64,000 bases of DNA, taken from NCBI GenBank assembly GCA_023229645.1, contig JALNYU010000022.1, forward strand, positions 1 through 64,000, in the 5' to 3' direction. Position 1 is the first letter of the stretch. Every line of letters starts with the position of its first letter. Source of the stretch: Nevskia sp. Its GTDB lineage: Bacteria > Pseudomonadota > Gammaproteobacteria > Nevskiales > Nevskiaceae. A model generated the notes under the pieces. It did not search any database, was not told the origin of the DNA, and was given only the letters and a program-made list of their open reading frames with translations. Position numbers and translations under genes: made by a program. Below, in pieces: positions 18,030-27,255 of the stretch.

Positions 18030-18917
18030 TCAGCTTCCGGTGAGTAACTGCTGTGCCGTGCGATAGGTTTGCGCGGTACGGGTGATGACCGCATCGGGCA
18101 GGGAAGGGCCGGGGGCCTGCTTGTTCCAATCCAAGGTTTCCAGGTAATCGCGCACGTATTGCTTGTCGAAACTTGGCGGGCTGATGCCGACGCGGTAGCC
18201 GTCGGCCGGCCAGAAGCGCGAGGAGTCTGGCGTTAATACTTCGTCGATCAAGTGCAGCGTGCCAGCGGCATCGACACCGAATTCGAATTTGGTGTCAGCG
18301 ATGATGATGCCGCGCTCGGCCGCGTAGTCGGCGGCTTCGCGGTACAACAATAAGGTGAGCTCGCGCACCTGGGCGGCAAGCTTCGGTCCGATCAGCTTTT
18401 CGACTTCGAGATAGTCAATATTCGCGTCGTGCTCGCCTTTCGGCGCTTTGAACGCAGGCGTGAATATCGCCTCGGGTAGTTTTGAAGCCAGCTGCAAGCC
18501 GGGCGGCAAGGCAATCCCGCAGACCGCGCCGGTGGCTTGGTAATCCTTCCAGCCGGAGCCGATTAAATAGCCGCGAGCGACCGCTTCTACCGGCAACGCG
18601 CGTAGTTTTTTTGCGACCACGGCCCTGCCGCGGCATTGCTCGAATTCCTCCGGCGTCAGCCAGCGCGCGAGGTCGATCGTGGTGTCGAGATGGTTTCGGA
18701 TGCGCGGTTGGAAGCGGTCCATCCAAAACGCGGTCAGCGCGTTCAATACCGTGCCTTTGCCGGGAATCGCTTGCGGTAGTACGACATCAAATGCAGAAAG
18801 GCGATCGCTGGTGACGATCAGCAGATGATCTTGCCCCAGCTGGAATAAATCCCGGACTTTGCCGCTGTGGATTTTTGGCAGGCTGGTAATCGTGGGCTCG
18901 TGCAATGCGGTGGTCAT
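18030..18917 (-). CDS. purC: Phosphoribosylaminoimidazole-succinocarboxamide synthase (SAICAR synthetase)
   Basis: 295 residues. It joins CAIR with aspartate using ATP, in step 8 of IMP synthesis. Hallmarks are KIHSGKVRDLFQLG at the ATP site, SDRLSAFDVVLPQAIPGKG, VEAVARGYLIGSGWKDY and TKFEFGVDAAGTLHLIDEVLTPDSSRFW. It is the longer form common in many gammaproteobacteria and yeast, against ~237 residues for E. coli PurC. It follows the CopD-like gene with a 9-bp gap on the same strand. Confidence 0.97.
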   Translation of the reverse strand: MTTALHEPTITSLPKIHSGKVRDLFQLGQDHLLIVTSDRLSAFDVVLPQAIPGKGTVLNALTAFWMDRFQPRIRNHLDTTIDLARWLTPEEFEQCRGRAVVAKKLRALPVEAVARGYLIGSGWKDYQATGAVCGIALPPGLQLASKLPEAIFTPAFKAPKGEHDANIDYLEVEKLIGPKLAAQVRELTLLLYREAADYAAERGIIIADTKFEFGVDAAGTLHLIDEVLTPDSSRFWPADGYRVGISPPSFDKQYVRDYLETLDWNKQAPGPSLPDAVITRTAQTYRTAQQLLTGS

Positions 18918-18926
18918 GACGTGGCC

Positions 18927-19382
18927 TTATCCGAGTAGGAATTTGCCGCCGCTGGCGACGACAACAACGATGAGGCCGAGCAGCAAATTGGCGCCGACGA
19001 AGATCCGAATCTGTGCGACGCGCCGCTGTCCATCGGCAGTGTCGCCAGCAGCGACGGCCCGCTGCAGTCGCCGCAGCGGCCCAAAGAATACGTGGAGCGC
19101 AAGCAACATCATGATGATGCCGAGCCCGACCATGATGTGCACGTGCGGGCCGACGTATTTCATTCCGCCTAGTGCATGGATCATGTAAAAGCCGCTGCCC
19201 AGCAAGATCACGATGGCGCTGAGCACATAGCGGAAGAAACGGCCAAGAACCTGCGCCCACAGCGTGGTTTTTGCTTTGGCGTCGAGTCCGCCGAGGGAAT
19301 GCCGCAAACAGACGTAGGCGAAGAACATGCCGCCGACCCAGATCACAGCGAAAAGGGTGTGCAGCGAAAGTGCGAGGCTCAT
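18927..19382 (-). CDS. CopD-like four-helix membrane protein
   Basis: 151 residues with four predicted membrane helices (LALSLHTLFAVIWVGGMFFAYV; YVLSAIVILLGSGFYMIHAL; HIMVGLGIIMMLLALHVFF; IFVGANLLLGLIVVVVA). The first helix with its His and the HxxxG pattern resemble CopD / hopanoid-protein-HpnM-region membrane proteins, sometimes annotated as copper resistance. Function is unproven. It is first in a short operon with purC. Confidence 0.7.
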   Translation of the reverse strand: MSLALSLHTLFAVIWVGGMFFAYVCLRHSLGGLDAKAKTTLWAQVLGRFFRYVLSAIVILLGSGFYMIHALGGMKYVGPHVHIMVGLGIIMMLLALHVFFGPLRRLQRAVAAGDTADGQRRVAQIRIFVGANLLLGLIVVVVASGGKFLLG

Positions 19383-19453
19383 GAAGGATCCGGTGAAAAA
19401 TGCTGACGCACTCTATGCAAGTCGCCGCCGCGGTGCAAAAGCGCCACGCCAAA

Positions 19454-19480
19454 CGGCGGGGGGTATTGCGTCCCCCGCCG
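19454..19480. terminator. GC-rich hairpin downstream of katA
   Basis: A 9-bp perfect stem (CGGCGGGGG at 19454-19462 with 19472-19480) encloses a 9-nt loop. It lies 31 bp beyond the catalase stop codon. There is no T-run, so efficiency is uncertain. Confidence 0.45.
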
Positions 19481-19510
19481 CGGCGCTAACCGGATTCTAG
19501 CTGCGAGAGG

Positions 19511-20974
19511 CTAGGCGTTCAGCGGGATGCCTAACGCCTTCGCCACACCTTCGCCGTAGGTGCGGTCAGCCTGCAGGAAGTGGCCGATTTGCTTGGTCAC
19601 GATGTCCGGCCGCGTGACACCGCGCAAAGCGCCGGCAAGGTTTGTGATCAGCGTTTGCTGCTGTTCGGCGCTCATCACCCGGAACAGCGCGCCGGCTTGG
19701 CTGTAGTAATCGCCATCGTCGCGATGATCGTAGCGATCTGCCGCACCCACCAGCGCCAGCGATGGCTCGCGAAACGCCGGATTTTGCGCAACCGCGCCGG
19801 GCAACGTGCTCGGCTCGTAGTTTGGACGGGCGCCACCGTTATCGTCGCCACGCATTGCGCCGTCCCGGTGGTTGGTGTGGTAGGGGCATTTCGGCGCGTT
19901 CACCGGCAGGTTTTGGAAATTCGTACCCACGCGGTAGCGGTGCGCGTCCGGATACGCGAACAAGCGACCTTGCAACATCTTGTCCGGCGAAAAGCCGAGC
20001 CCTGGCACGATGTTCGACGGCGAAAATGCAGCCTGCTCCACTTCCGCAAAATAATTTTGTGGATTACGGTTTAGCACCACCTCTCCAACTGGAATTAGCG
20101 GGTAGTCGGCGTGCGGCCAGACCTGGGTCAAATCGAATGGATTGATTCGATAAGTGCTGGCATCTGCCTCCGGCATGATCTGAATTTCGACCGACCAGCG
20201 CGGAAACTCGCCGCGCGCAATGGCATGGAACAAGTCGCGTTGCGCATAGTCTGGATCCTCGCCTTTTAGCCGCGTGGCGTCGGCCGCCGACAAATTGCGA
20301 ATGCCCTGCTTGGACTTGAAGTGCCATTTCACCCAGTGCCGTTCGCCCGCCGCGTTGATCACGCTAAACGTGTGGCTGCCGAAACCGTGCATGTAACGAT
20401 AGCCGTCCGGGATGCCGCGGTCGGAGAAGAGGATCGTCACCTGGTGCAACGATTCCGGATGCTGCGACCAGAAATCCCACTGCATATCGGGCGATTTTAA
20501 GTGTGTTTGTGGATCGCGCTTTTGGGTGTGGATGAAGTCTGGGAACTTCGACGGATCGCGCAAGAAGAACACCGGCGTGTTATTGCCGACTAAGTCCCAG
20601 TTGCCTTCTTCGGTATAAAACTTCACCGCGAAGCCGCGTGGGTCGCGCTCGGTATCGGCCGAGCCGATCTCGCCGCCGACGGTCGAGAAGCGCAAGAACA
20701 ACGGCGTCTTCTTGCCGACGGCGCTGAATAGTTTGGCGCTGGTATAGCGGGTGATGTCCGCGGTCACGGTGAGTTCACCGTAGGCGCCTGAACCTTTCGC
20801 GTGGACCACGCGTTCCGGTACGCGCTCGCGGTTGAACTGCGCAAGTTTTTCGATCAGGTGGTAGTCCTGCAGCAGTAACGGGCCGCGCGGACCGGCGGAA
20901 AGCGAGTTCTGGTTATCGGCGACGGGTGCGCCGTTGCCACTGGTTAATATGCGGGGCGGGGTGGGCTGCGTCAT
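19511..20974 (-). CDS. katA: Monofunctional heme catalase (small-subunit type)
   Basis: 487 residues, typical of clade 3 catalases. It breaks down hydrogen peroxide in the cytoplasm. Catalytic H58 is in ERVVHAKGSGAYG. The distal Asn lies in NNTPVFFLRDPSKFPDFIH. The proximal heme Tyr is in GRLFAYPDAHRYR. The ATG at 20972-20974 has GAGGAG 7 bases upstream and gives MTQPTPPRILTSGNGAPV. Regulation by OxyR would be usual, but I see no site I can claim in the AT-rich upstream region (21030-21110). Confidence 0.95.
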   Translation of the reverse strand: MTQPTPPRILTSGNGAPVADNQNSLSAGPRGPLLLQDYHLIEKLAQFNRERVPERVVHAKGSGAYGELTVTADITRYTSAKLFSAVGKKTPLFLRFSTVGGEIGSADTERDPRGFAVKFYTEEGNWDLVGNNTPVFFLRDPSKFPDFIHTQKRDPQTHLKSPDMQWDFWSQHPESLHQVTILFSDRGIPDGYRYMHGFGSHTFSVINAAGERHWVKWHFKSKQGIRNLSAADATRLKGEDPDYAQRDLFHAIARGEFPRWSVEIQIMPEADASTYRINPFDLTQVWPHADYPLIPVGEVVLNRNPQNYFAEVEQAAFSPSNIVPGLGFSPDKMLQGRLFAYPDAHRYRVGTNFQNLPVNAPKCPYHTNHRDGAMRGDDNGGARPNYEPSTLPGAVAQNPAFREPSLALVGAADRYDHRDDGDYYSQAGALFRVMSAEQQQTLITNLAGALRGVTRPDIVTKQIGHFLQADRTYGEGVAKALGIPLNA

Positions 20975-21230
20975 GGGGTACTCCTCGTCAATTTGTCTTG
21001 GCCGGTATTGGCTGCAACTATCGGGAGTGGATTTTGAAGAGATTAAATTAATAATAAAAGACAATCGTTTATATCTTTTTGATGTCTATATACTATGGCC
21101 GAACGAAGCACAGCCGCATTCGCGGCCCCGCATTTATGCAAGCTTCGCTCGCCAAATCTGCTAAATTCCGCGCACCCGGCAACCGCGTGAGCGAAGTTGC
21201 CTGCCATTAAAACGCCAGTGAACCCAAAAT

Positions 21231-21923
21231 ATGAGCGCCAATCCGCCAACGCCGATCATCGCCCCGAGCATCCTTTCCGCTGATTTCGCGCGGCTCGGTG
21301 AAGACACTGCGAAAGTCCTCGCGGCGGGCGCCGATTGGGTGCACTTCGACGTGATGGACAACCACTACGTGCCGAATCTCACCATCGGCCCGATGGTCTG
21401 CGAAGCGCTGCGCAAATATGGCGTGACCGCCCCCATCGACGTGCATTTGATGGTAACGCCAGTAGATGCTGTGGCGCAGTTGTTCGCCAAAGCCGGCGCA
21501 AGCTCGGTCACGTTCCACCCGGAAGCGACGCAGCATGTCGACCGTAGCCTGCAAGCAATCCGTGATGCTGGCTGCAAGACCGGGCTGGTTTTCAACCCGG
21601 CGACCCCGCTCGATTACCTGCGCTACGTGATGGATAAAGTCGACATCGTGCTGCTGATGTCGGTCAACCCTGGTTTTGGCGGCCAAAGCTTCCTGCCGAG
21701 CGCGCTCGACAAACTGCGCGAAGCGCGGCGGTTGATCGACGCCCACAAGGCTGAAACCGGCCACGAAATACGGCTGGAAATCGACGGCGGCGTGAAAGTT
21801 GACAACATTCGCTCGATCGCCGCCGCGGGTGCCGATACGTTTGTCGCCGGCTCGGCGATTTTCAACACCGCAGACTATGCGGCGACGATTCGCGCGATGC
21901 GCGAAGAAATTGCCAAAGCGTAA
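21231..21923 (+). CDS. rpe: Ribulose-phosphate 3-epimerase
   Basis: 230 residues. It interconverts ribulose-5-phosphate and xylulose-5-phosphate in the pentose phosphate pathway. Family motifs: APSILSADFARLGED, VHFDVMDNHYVPNLT (metal His/Asp), VHLMV, MSVNPGFGGQSF and EIDGGVKVDNI. In Pseudomonas rpe, gph and trpE are adjacent; here no phosphoglycolate phosphatase gene lies between rpe and trpE. The trp leader peptide begins 18 bp after this stop. Confidence 0.96.
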   Translation: MSANPPTPIIAPSILSADFARLGEDTAKVLAAGADWVHFDVMDNHYVPNLTIGPMVCEALRKYGVTAPIDVHLMVTPVDAVAQLFAKAGASSVTFHPEATQHVDRSLQAIRDAGCKTGLVFNPATPLDYLRYVMDKVDIVLLMSVNPGFGGQSFLPSALDKLREARRLIDAHKAETGHEIRLEIDGGVKVDNIRSIAAAGADTFVAGSAIFNTADYAATIRAMREEIAKA

Positions 21924-21941
21924 GCGGCTCGAGCACGGCGC

Positions 21942-21998
21942 ATGAAAACTTCCGTAAGCGGCATCGGCGTAAACCGCCTATGCCAGTGGCGATGGTGA
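21942..21998 (+). CDS. trpL: trp operon leader peptide
   Basis: An 18-codon reading frame encodes MKTSVSGIGVNRLCQWRW followed by TGA. Two Trp codons flank an Arg at its very end (21987-21989 and 21993-21995). It lies 80 bp before trpE and 18 bp after rpe. This is the pattern of ribosome-mediated attenuation: the ribosome stalls at the Trp codons when charged tRNA-Trp is short. The ribosome binding site is weak (CGAGC about 9 bases upstream), which lowers confidence a little. Confidence 0.75.
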   Translation: MKTSVSGIGVNRLCQWRW

Positions 21999-22057
21999 CG
22001 TCCAGGACGAATTTCCGCCCCTGAACCCTCACCCGTCACGGTCCGCCCGGCGCGGAC
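21960..22057 (+). promoter_or_regulatory. Candidate trp attenuator hairpins
   Basis: A 9-bp hairpin (21960-21984, one mismatch pair) lies just before the Trp codons. GTGACG at 21995-22000 can pair with CGTCAC at 22034-22039. GTCCGC at 22041-22046 pairs with GCGGAC at 22052-22057 to form a compact GC-rich hairpin. These could be exclusive structures controlled by ribosome position. No T-run follows 22057, so classic termination is not evident; control of trpE translation or Rho-dependent ending is equally possible. Confidence 0.45.
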
Positions 22058-22078
22058 GCTGCGTTGAAGACTTACATC

Positions 22079-23536
22079 ATGACTACCGAAAACAACACCG
22101 CTTATACCCACATCGTGCTGACGCGCGAGCTGCCGGGCGATCTTGATACGCCCGTCGGCGCTTACTTAAAACTTGGCAATCGGCCGTACTCGTTCCTGCT
22201 GGAGTCGATGCAGGGCGGCGAACGCTGGGGCCGCTATTCGTTCATCGGCTTGCCGTGCCGGGAAGTGCTCACCGTTCGCGGCCAGCATATTTGCCTGCGG
22301 CGCGATGGCGAGACGATCGAAGAAGCGGATAGCGAGAATCCGATGAGCTGGCTGCGCGCCTACACCGCGCGGCGCTCGGTACGGCCGGAGGCGGGGTTGC
22401 CGCGGTTTACCGGCGGGCTGGTCGGTTACTTCGGCTACGACTGCGTGCGCTATTTCGAACCGAAACTAGACCACCCTCAGCCGGACGCACTGAATACGCC
22501 GGATATTCTGCTGATGCAGGCCGATGAGCTGGCGATCTTCGACAACCAGCGGGCAACGCTGACCTTGGTCGTCCACGCCCGGATCGACGACGAAGCTGAT
22601 CAAGCGCGCGCCCGTGCCCGCTTGGATGTGATTGAAGCGCAGCTCCAGCAGCCTACGCCGCGGCCGGCGGCGCCCGTGCGCGGCGGCAAGCTCGAATTCA
22701 GCACCAGTTTCCCACGCGCACAGTTCCTCGAAGCCGTGGCCAAGGTCAAGGCCTACATCGCCGCCGGCGATACGATGCAAGTGCAGATTGGCCAGCGGTT
22801 GTCGGCGCCGTTTGCGGCTGAACCATCGGAGCTGTATCGCGCGATTCGTCGTCTGAATCCGTCGCCGTATTTATTTTGTCTGCACCTCGGCGATCACCAC
22901 GTCGTCGGCTCGTCGCCAGAGATTTTGGTGCGGGTATCGGACCGCGAAGTCACCGTGCGGCCAATCGCCGGTACGCGGCGTCGCGGCGCCACGCCCGAGG
23001 AAGATGCGGCCTTGGCGGCGGAGTTGCTCGCGGATCCCAAAGAACGCGCCGAACATTTGATGTTGATCGATCTCGGCCGGAACGATGTCGGCCGCGTCGC
23101 CGTACTGGGCCAAGGCGCCAGCGTGCGCGTGACCGATCAAATGGTGATCGAGCGCTACAGCCACGTTATGCACATCGTCTCCAACGTCAGCGCTCGGCTG
23201 CAAGACGGTTTGGATCAGTTTGATGTCCTCGCCGCGACATTCCCGGCCGGCACGCTCACCGGCGCGCCGAAAGTCCGGACGATGGAAATCATTCAGGAAT
23301 TGGAGCCGGTTAAGCGCGGCATTTACGGTGGTGCGGTTGGCTACATCGGCTGGGACGGCAACATGGATCTCGCGATCGCGATCCGCACCGCGGTGCTAAA
23401 AGATGGCCAAGTGCACGTCCAGGCCTCTGCTGGCATCGTCGCCGATTCGGTGCCAGACGCGGAATGGGAGGAAACCTTGCAAAAAGCCAAGGCGATGATG
23501 CGCGCGGCGGATCTCGCCGTAGGAGCGCAATCATGA
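22079..23536 (+). CDS. trpE: Anthranilate synthase component I
   Basis: 485 residues. With TrpG it converts chorismate and glutamine to anthranilate. The N-terminal part contains LLESMQGGERWGRYSFIG, with the LLES Trp-feedback motif. The catalytic domain has SPEILVRV, RPIAGTRRRG, HLMLIDLGRNDVGRVA and FPAGTLTGAPKVRTMEII. I prefer the ATG at 22079 to the in-frame TTG at 22064. Its stop overlaps the trpG start (ATGA), so the two subunits are translationally coupled. The leader peptide upstream suggests Trp-responsive attenuation. Confidence 0.96.
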   Translation: MTTENNTAYTHIVLTRELPGDLDTPVGAYLKLGNRPYSFLLESMQGGERWGRYSFIGLPCREVLTVRGQHICLRRDGETIEEADSENPMSWLRAYTARRSVRPEAGLPRFTGGLVGYFGYDCVRYFEPKLDHPQPDALNTPDILLMQADELAIFDNQRATLTLVVHARIDDEADQARARARLDVIEAQLQQPTPRPAAPVRGGKLEFSTSFPRAQFLEAVAKVKAYIAAGDTMQVQIGQRLSAPFAAEPSELYRAIRRLNPSPYLFCLHLGDHHVVGSSPEILVRVSDREVTVRPIAGTRRRGATPEEDAALAAELLADPKERAEHLMLIDLGRNDVGRVAVLGQGASVRVTDQMVIERYSHVMHIVSNVSARLQDGLDQFDVLAATFPAGTLTGAPKVRTMEIIQELEPVKRGIYGGAVGYIGWDGNMDLAIAIRTAVLKDGQVHVQASAGIVADSVPDAEWEETLQKAKAMMRAADLAVGAQS

Positions 23537-24114
23537 TCGTCATGATCGACAACTACGATTCGTTTACCTACAACCTCGTGCAATACCTCGGCGAACTCGG
23601 CGCCGAGGTCAAAGTTTTCCGTAATGACGCAATCAGCGTTGACGAGGTTGCGGCACTGAACCCGAGCCACATCGTGCTGTCGCCGGGGCCGTGTACGCCG
23701 AACGAGGCCGGCATTTGTTTGGATCTGATTGAGCGCTTGAAAAGCCGCTATCCGATCCTCGGTGTTTGCTTAGGTCATCAAGCCATCGGCCAAGCATTTG
23801 GCGGCCATGTGATTCGCGCGCGGCAGGTGATGCACGGAAAAACCAGCGCCATTCATCATCGCCAAAAAAGCGTGTTCCGAGCATTGCCGTCGCCGTTTAC
23901 CGCGACGCGCTATCACTCGTTGATCGTTGACGCCGCGGCGTTGCCAGACGACCTTGAAATCACCGCGTGGACGCAGCATGCGGATGGCTCGGTCGATGAA
24001 ATCATGGGGCTGCAGCACAAGACGTTGCCGATCGAAGGGGTGCAATTCCATCCGGAATCGATCCTGACTGAGCACGGCCACGCGATGCTGAAAAACTTTC
24101 TTGACGCGCACTGA
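23533..24114 (+). CDS. trpG: Anthranilate synthase component II (glutamine amidotransferase)
   Basis: 193 residues. A class I amidotransferase supplying ammonia to TrpE. It starts MIVMIDNYDSFTYNLVQYLGE. The nucleophile Cys is in ILGVCLGHQAIGQAFGG; the catalytic His and Glu are in GVQFHPESILTEHG. ATG at 23533 overlaps the trpE stop, with AGGAG 9 bases upstream. trpD follows 11 bp later. Such a subunit often also serves para-aminobenzoate synthesis (PabA), which cannot be excluded. Confidence 0.96.
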   Translation: MIVMIDNYDSFTYNLVQYLGELGAEVKVFRNDAISVDEVAALNPSHIVLSPGPCTPNEAGICLDLIERLKSRYPILGVCLGHQAIGQAFGGHVIRARQVMHGKTSAIHHRQKSVFRALPSPFTATRYHSLIVDAAALPDDLEITAWTQHADGSVDEIMGLQHKTLPIEGVQFHPESILTEHGHAMLKNFLDAH

Positions 24115-24125
24115 TCGGAATCGCG

Positions 24126-25160
24126 ATGACGCCACAACAGGCGCTGCTTCGGGCGATCGAGCACCGGGAAATTCCACACGCCGATATGGTCGCGCTCATG
24201 CGCGCGATCATGCGCGGCGAGGTATCGCCGGTGATGACGGCGGCGTTGTTGTCGGCGCTGCGGGTAAAAAAAGAAACGGTCGGCGAGATCGCCGCGGCGG
24301 CGCAGGTGATGCGCGAACTGGCGCTAAAAGTGCCGGTTGCGGCTGGAAGCGAGTTGGTGGACATCGTCGGCACCGGCGGCGACGGCGCCAATACGTTCAA
24401 CATCTCAACCGCATCAATGTTCGTCGCCGCGGCCGCTGGCGCCCGAGTTGCCAAGCACGGCAACCGCAGCGTGTCGTCGAAATCCGGCAGCGCGGATGTG
24501 CTTGAGGCGCTGGGTGCGAATATCGAGCTGGCGCCCGAAGCGGTTGCCGCCTGCATTGCCGAAACCGGTATCGGTTTCATGTTTGCGCCGCTGCATCATC
24601 CGGTGATGAAGAACGTTGGTCCGGTTCGACGTGAGCTCGGCGTGCGGACGATCTTTAACATTCTCGGGCCGCTGACAAACCCGGCCGACGCGCCAAATAT
24701 TTTGATGGGCGTTTTCCATTCTGATCTCGTCTTGGTGCTGGCGCGTGTGCTGCAGCAACTCGGCGCTAAACGCGCGCTGGTTGTTTGGGGCGCTGACGGC
24801 ATGGACGAAATTTCTCTTGGCGCGGCAACCCGAGTCGCCGAATTGCGCGATGGCGCGCTGCGCGAATACGAAATTCATCCCGAAGATTTTGGTTTAACAA
24901 TGTCGGCCAGCCGTAATCTCAGCGTGACCGATGCCGATGATTCCAAGCGGCGCTTGCTCAGCGCGTTAGACAATAAAACCGGGATTGAGCGCGACATCGT
25001 CAGCCTCAATGCCGGTGCTGCGCTTTACGTCGGCGGCGTCGCCGACTCGATCGCGGCCGGCGTTGAGCGTGCCCGGGAAACCATTGGTAGCGGCGCAGCG
25101 CGGGCCAAGCTCGACGCATTTGTTTCGGTCACACAACGACTCGGTGCGAGCACGCGATGA
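24126..25160 (+). CDS. trpD: Anthranilate phosphoribosyltransferase
   Basis: 344 residues. It transfers phosphoribosyl from PRPP to anthranilate. Motifs: VDIVGTGGDGANTFNIST at the PRPP/Mg site, KHGNRSVSSKSGSADVLE, and HHPVMKNVGPVRRELGVRTIFN. It is a standalone enzyme, not fused to trpG. Its stop overlaps the trpC start by 4 bases. Confidence 0.96.
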   Translation: MTPQQALLRAIEHREIPHADMVALMRAIMRGEVSPVMTAALLSALRVKKETVGEIAAAAQVMRELALKVPVAAGSELVDIVGTGGDGANTFNISTASMFVAAAAGARVAKHGNRSVSSKSGSADVLEALGANIELAPEAVAACIAETGIGFMFAPLHHPVMKNVGPVRRELGVRTIFNILGPLTNPADAPNILMGVFHSDLVLVLARVLQQLGAKRALVVWGADGMDEISLGAATRVAELRDGALREYEIHPEDFGLTMSASRNLSVTDADDSKRRLLSALDNKTGIERDIVSLNAGAALYVGGVADSIAAGVERARETIGSGAARAKLDAFVSVTQRLGASTR

Positions 25161-25954
25161 GCGATATTTTGCAAACGATATTGGCGCGCAAAGCCGACGA
25201 AATCGCGGCGCTAGCCAAGCGCTTTCGCCTTGCCGATCTTGAGCGTATCGCGGCCTCGCAGCCGGCGCCGCGCGGCTTTGCAGCGGCGCTGACGCTGGCC
25301 GTGCAGACGCACGGCGCGGGAGTTATCGCAGAAATTAAAAAGGCCAGCCCGAGCAAAGGCTTGATTCGCGCTGATTTCGACCCCGGCTGGCTGGCGCGCG
25401 ATTACGCCGCGGGCGGTGCGGCATGTTTATCGGTGCTGACCGACGAACATTTCTTTCAGGGCCACAACGACTATCTTGTCGAAGCCCGCCAGCATTGTTC
25501 GCTGCCAGTGATTCGCAAAGACTTTCTGATTGACCCGTTGCAAGTCGCCGAAGCGCGCGCGATCGGCGCCGACTGTGTGCTGCTGATCGCTGCGGCCCTT
25601 GCGCCTGCCCATTTGGCGGAACTCGCGGCGCAAGCGCGCGAGTTGGAAATGGACGTGTTGATCGAAATCCACGATCGGGCCGAGTTGGATGCGATGCTTC
25701 AGCTGAACTTGCCGGCGCCAACGCTGCTCGGGATTAACAATCGCAATTTGCGCACGTTTGAAACCAGTCTGGAAACGACGCTGGCCTTGTTATCGTCGAT
25801 CCCGAATGGCTACGACGTTGTGACCGAAAGCGGAATCGCGACGCCGGCCGATGTTTTGCAGATGACGGGCGCAGGCGTGCAGCGCTTCCTGGTTGGCGAA
25901 TCGTTGATGCGCCAACCGAGCCCGGGCGCCGCTTTGAGCGCGTTGCTGGCCTGA
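25157..25954 (+). CDS. trpC: Indole-3-glycerol phosphate synthase
   Basis: 265 residues, monofunctional (no fused TrpF). A TIM barrel closing the indole ring. Motifs: VIAEIKKASPSKGLIRADFDP, VLTDEHFFQG, VIRKDFLIDPLQV, LGINNRNLRTFE and TESGIATPADV. It is the last gene of trpEGDC. It converges on the vfr-type gene with 30 bp between stops. trpF, trpB and trpA are not in the window. Confidence 0.96.
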   Translation: MSDILQTILARKADEIAALAKRFRLADLERIAASQPAPRGFAAALTLAVQTHGAGVIAEIKKASPSKGLIRADFDPGWLARDYAAGGAACLSVLTDEHFFQGHNDYLVEARQHCSLPVIRKDFLIDPLQVAEARAIGADCVLLIAAALAPAHLAELAAQARELEMDVLIEIHDRAELDAMLQLNLPAPTLLGINNRNLRTFETSLETTLALLSSIPNGYDVVTESGIATPADVLQMTGAGVQRFLVGESLMRQPSPGAALSALLA

Positions 25955-25984
25955 ATTCTTAGCGCTGGCGTGGTGGGCCGCAGG

Positions 25985-26614
25985 CTACTTGCCGCTGCGT
26001 CCCGGCGCCAGAATCATGATGTTGCGGCCCTGCGTCTGCACCACGCCGTCTTCCTCAAGTTTTTTCAGCACGCGCCCGGCCATTTCCCGCGAGCAGCCGA
26101 CCAGCCGCGCGATTTCTTGGCGGCTGACGCGCACCATGATGCCACGGGCATTGGGCTTGGCGTCCGGTTGCTTGGTGAGGTCGATCAGCGCACGGGCCAA
26201 GCGGCCAGCGACATCGACAAACGCGAGGTCGCGCAGGCGCCCGCTGGTATCGCGCAGGCGCGAGGCGAGCTGCCCAGCGACTTCAAACATGATCTCCGGG
26301 TGCTCTTGGTTGAAACTGCGAAACGCAGCGTACGTGATTTCGGCGACTAACGTTGCGGTGCGCGTCCGAACAACGGCGGTGCGCACGCTCTGCTGCGGAA
26401 ACAGGCCCATCTCGCCGAAAAAATCGCCGGTATTGAGGTAGGCCAAAACCATTTCCCGGCCGTTCTCATCCTCCAATAACACGCTGACGGAGCCGGTCAG
26501 AATTAGGAATAGCGACTCGGGCTCTGCGCCCGCCTGAACAATGACCTGTTTCGGCGCGAAGCTGCGCTTGTGCGCGACTTCAATCAGAGCCTGTACGGCC
26601 GGTTTTTCAAACAC
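25985..26614 (-). CDS. vfr: CRP-family cAMP-responsive global regulator (Vfr/Clp type)
   Basis: 209 residues. The cyclic-nucleotide domain spans about 15-125, with the phosphate-binding cassette FFGEMGLFPQQSVRTAVVRTRT, close to CRP/Vfr. A long dimer helix follows, then a winged HTH with the recognition helix in SRQEIARLVGCSREMAGRVLKKLEEDG. Gene order trpGDC-vfr-osmC-speD is that of Pseudomonas, supporting the name. In Xanthomonas the orthologue (Clp) answers to c-di-GMP instead, so the ligand here is not settled. Confidence 0.88.
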   Translation of the reverse strand: MFEKPAVQALIEVAHKRSFAPKQVIVQAGAEPESLFLILTGSVSVLLEDENGREMVLAYLNTGDFFGEMGLFPQQSVRTAVVRTRTATLVAEITYAAFRSFNQEHPEIMFEVAGQLASRLRDTSGRLRDLAFVDVAGRLARALIDLTKQPDAKPNARGIMVRVSRQEIARLVGCSREMAGRVLKKLEEDGVVQTQGRNIMILAPGRSGK

Positions 26615-26714
26615 AGAATCACCTCATCAACCTCAAAACCGAAGCCACCTTCGGATGCGGCGTAAAATCCGCGACTGAAAATATCACAGCTTATTCAAGA
26701 ATCGGGAATTGATT

Positions 26715-27134
26715 ATGAAGGCACGCGTTAAATGGCACGAAAACGCAGTTTTTATCGCGGAGAGCGGCAGCGGCCACGCCGTGGTTGTCGATGGCCCGGC
26801 GGAGATCGGCGGGCGCAATCTTGGCGTGCGACCGATGGAGTTGATGTTGATGTCGGTTGGCTCGTGTTCAGCCGTGGATATCGTACAAATCCTAAAAAAA
26901 GCGCGGCAACCGGTGAGTGCTTGTGAAGTTGATGTTGCGGGCGAGCGCGCCGAAACTGACCCGAAAGTGTTTACCAAAATTCATTTGCATTTCACGGTAA
27001 GCGGTAAGGGATTGTCGGAAAACCACGTAAAACGGGCGGTTCAGCTCTCTGCCGAGAAGTACTGCTCGGCCTCGATCATGTTGCAAAAAGCCGCCGAAGT
27101 GACCCACAGCCACACGCTGGTGGAACTCGAATAA
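26715..27134 (+). CDS. OsmC/Ohr-superfamily protein (YhfA-like)
   Basis: 139 residues. It has the two Cys of the OsmC fold: VGSCSAVDIVQILKKARQ and EKYCSASIMLQKAAEVTH. Members reduce organic hydroperoxides with these cysteines, but the YhfA branch, always near crp/vfr, has no proven substrate. ATG at 26715, with GGGAA upstream. It is divergent from the vfr gene with 100 bp between. Confidence 0.88.
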   Translation: MKARVKWHENAVFIAESGSGHAVVVDGPAEIGGRNLGVRPMELMLMSVGSCSAVDIVQILKKARQPVSACEVDVAGERAETDPKVFTKIHLHFTVSGKGLSENHVKRAVQLSAEKYCSASIMLQKAAEVTHSHTLVELE

Positions 27135-27255
27135 GCAGGAATTGGCCGTCGATGTAACTCGGTCACAAAATCGAGAACAAATTCGTGGATAATGTGCGCC
27201 CTTCACGCCCCAGATTGGCGGCGTTTTCCTGTCGTCCCTTACTGGGAGAGTATTT

